The notes under the pieces: model-generated
The model's input: only the letters and a program-made list of their open reading frames with translations
The model's database searches: none
Told to the model about the DNA's origin: nothing
Origin: Lachnospiraceae bacterium
GTDB lineage: Bacteria > Bacillota_A > Clostridia > Lachnospirales > Lachnospiraceae
Length of the DNA stretch: 6,861 bases
Reading direction: 5' to 3'
NCBI GenBank assembly: GCA_017614185.1
Contig: JAGACI010000148.1
Span: forward strand, 1-6,861
Program-made: the position numbers and the translations under genes
In this document: one piece after another, positions 6,852 through 6,861 of the stretch
Layout: each line of letters opens with the position of its first letter
Numbering within the stretch: the stretch's first letter is position 1

Positions 6852-6861
6852 ACCGTATATA

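Noticed and set aside
1..6861. Search for a mobile element, CRISPR array, toxin-antitoxin pair, phage-defence gene or structured RNA
   Set aside because: Every sizeable open frame in a sensible context belongs to an ABC importer or the AraC regulator. No repeat arrays, transposase motifs, integrase sites or tRNA-like folds were seen on either strand.

Overview
The window is ordinary carbohydrate-uptake DNA from a low-to-mid GC Gram-positive bacterium. The best guess is an anaerobic Clostridia/Lachnospiraceae-type genome. The grounds are strong AGGAGG ribosome sites, a classic LTGC lipoprotein signal, CUT1 ABC transporter genes with no linked ATPase, an exported binding protein with many unprotected cysteines, and an AraC regulator next to the operon. 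The genus is inference and cannot be fixed from this sequence.

Layout. Positions 1-2797 (+) hold an LplABC-like transporter: a binding-protein gene whose 5' end lies outside the window (C-terminal DUF3502-type domain), an LplB-type permease starting at a GTG, and a YtcP-type permease whose likely start is ATG 1913. After a 115-base AT-rich gap, positions 2913-6069 (+) hold a second, complete set of the UgpB/UgpA/UgpE (MalE/F/G-like) type: a lipoprotein binding protein, a perfect 10-bp stem-loop with a T-rich tail, and two permeases joined by an ATGA overlap. Positions 6066-6851 (-) hold an AraC-family regulator with an N-terminal cupin-like sensor. It faces the transporters, and its stop codon overlaps the stop codon of the last permease.

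How it works together. Each lipoprotein would capture a sugar outside the membrane and deliver it to its own pair of six-helix permeases. Neither set carries a nucleotide-binding subunit, so both probably borrow a shared MsmX/MsmK-type ATPase encoded elsewhere. The stem-loop at 4317-4347 probably holds the second binding protein at a higher level than its permeases. The AraC protein is a plausible local sugar-responsive regulator, but its promoter and target sites are not visible. No glycoside hydrolase, isomerase or kinase is present, so the substrates cannot be named.

No gene-free stretch exceeds 300 bases; the longest gap is 2798-2912. I see no mobile element, CRISPR array, tRNA or rRNA, and no evidence of an undescribed system. 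The points worth a second look are regulatory and architectural.
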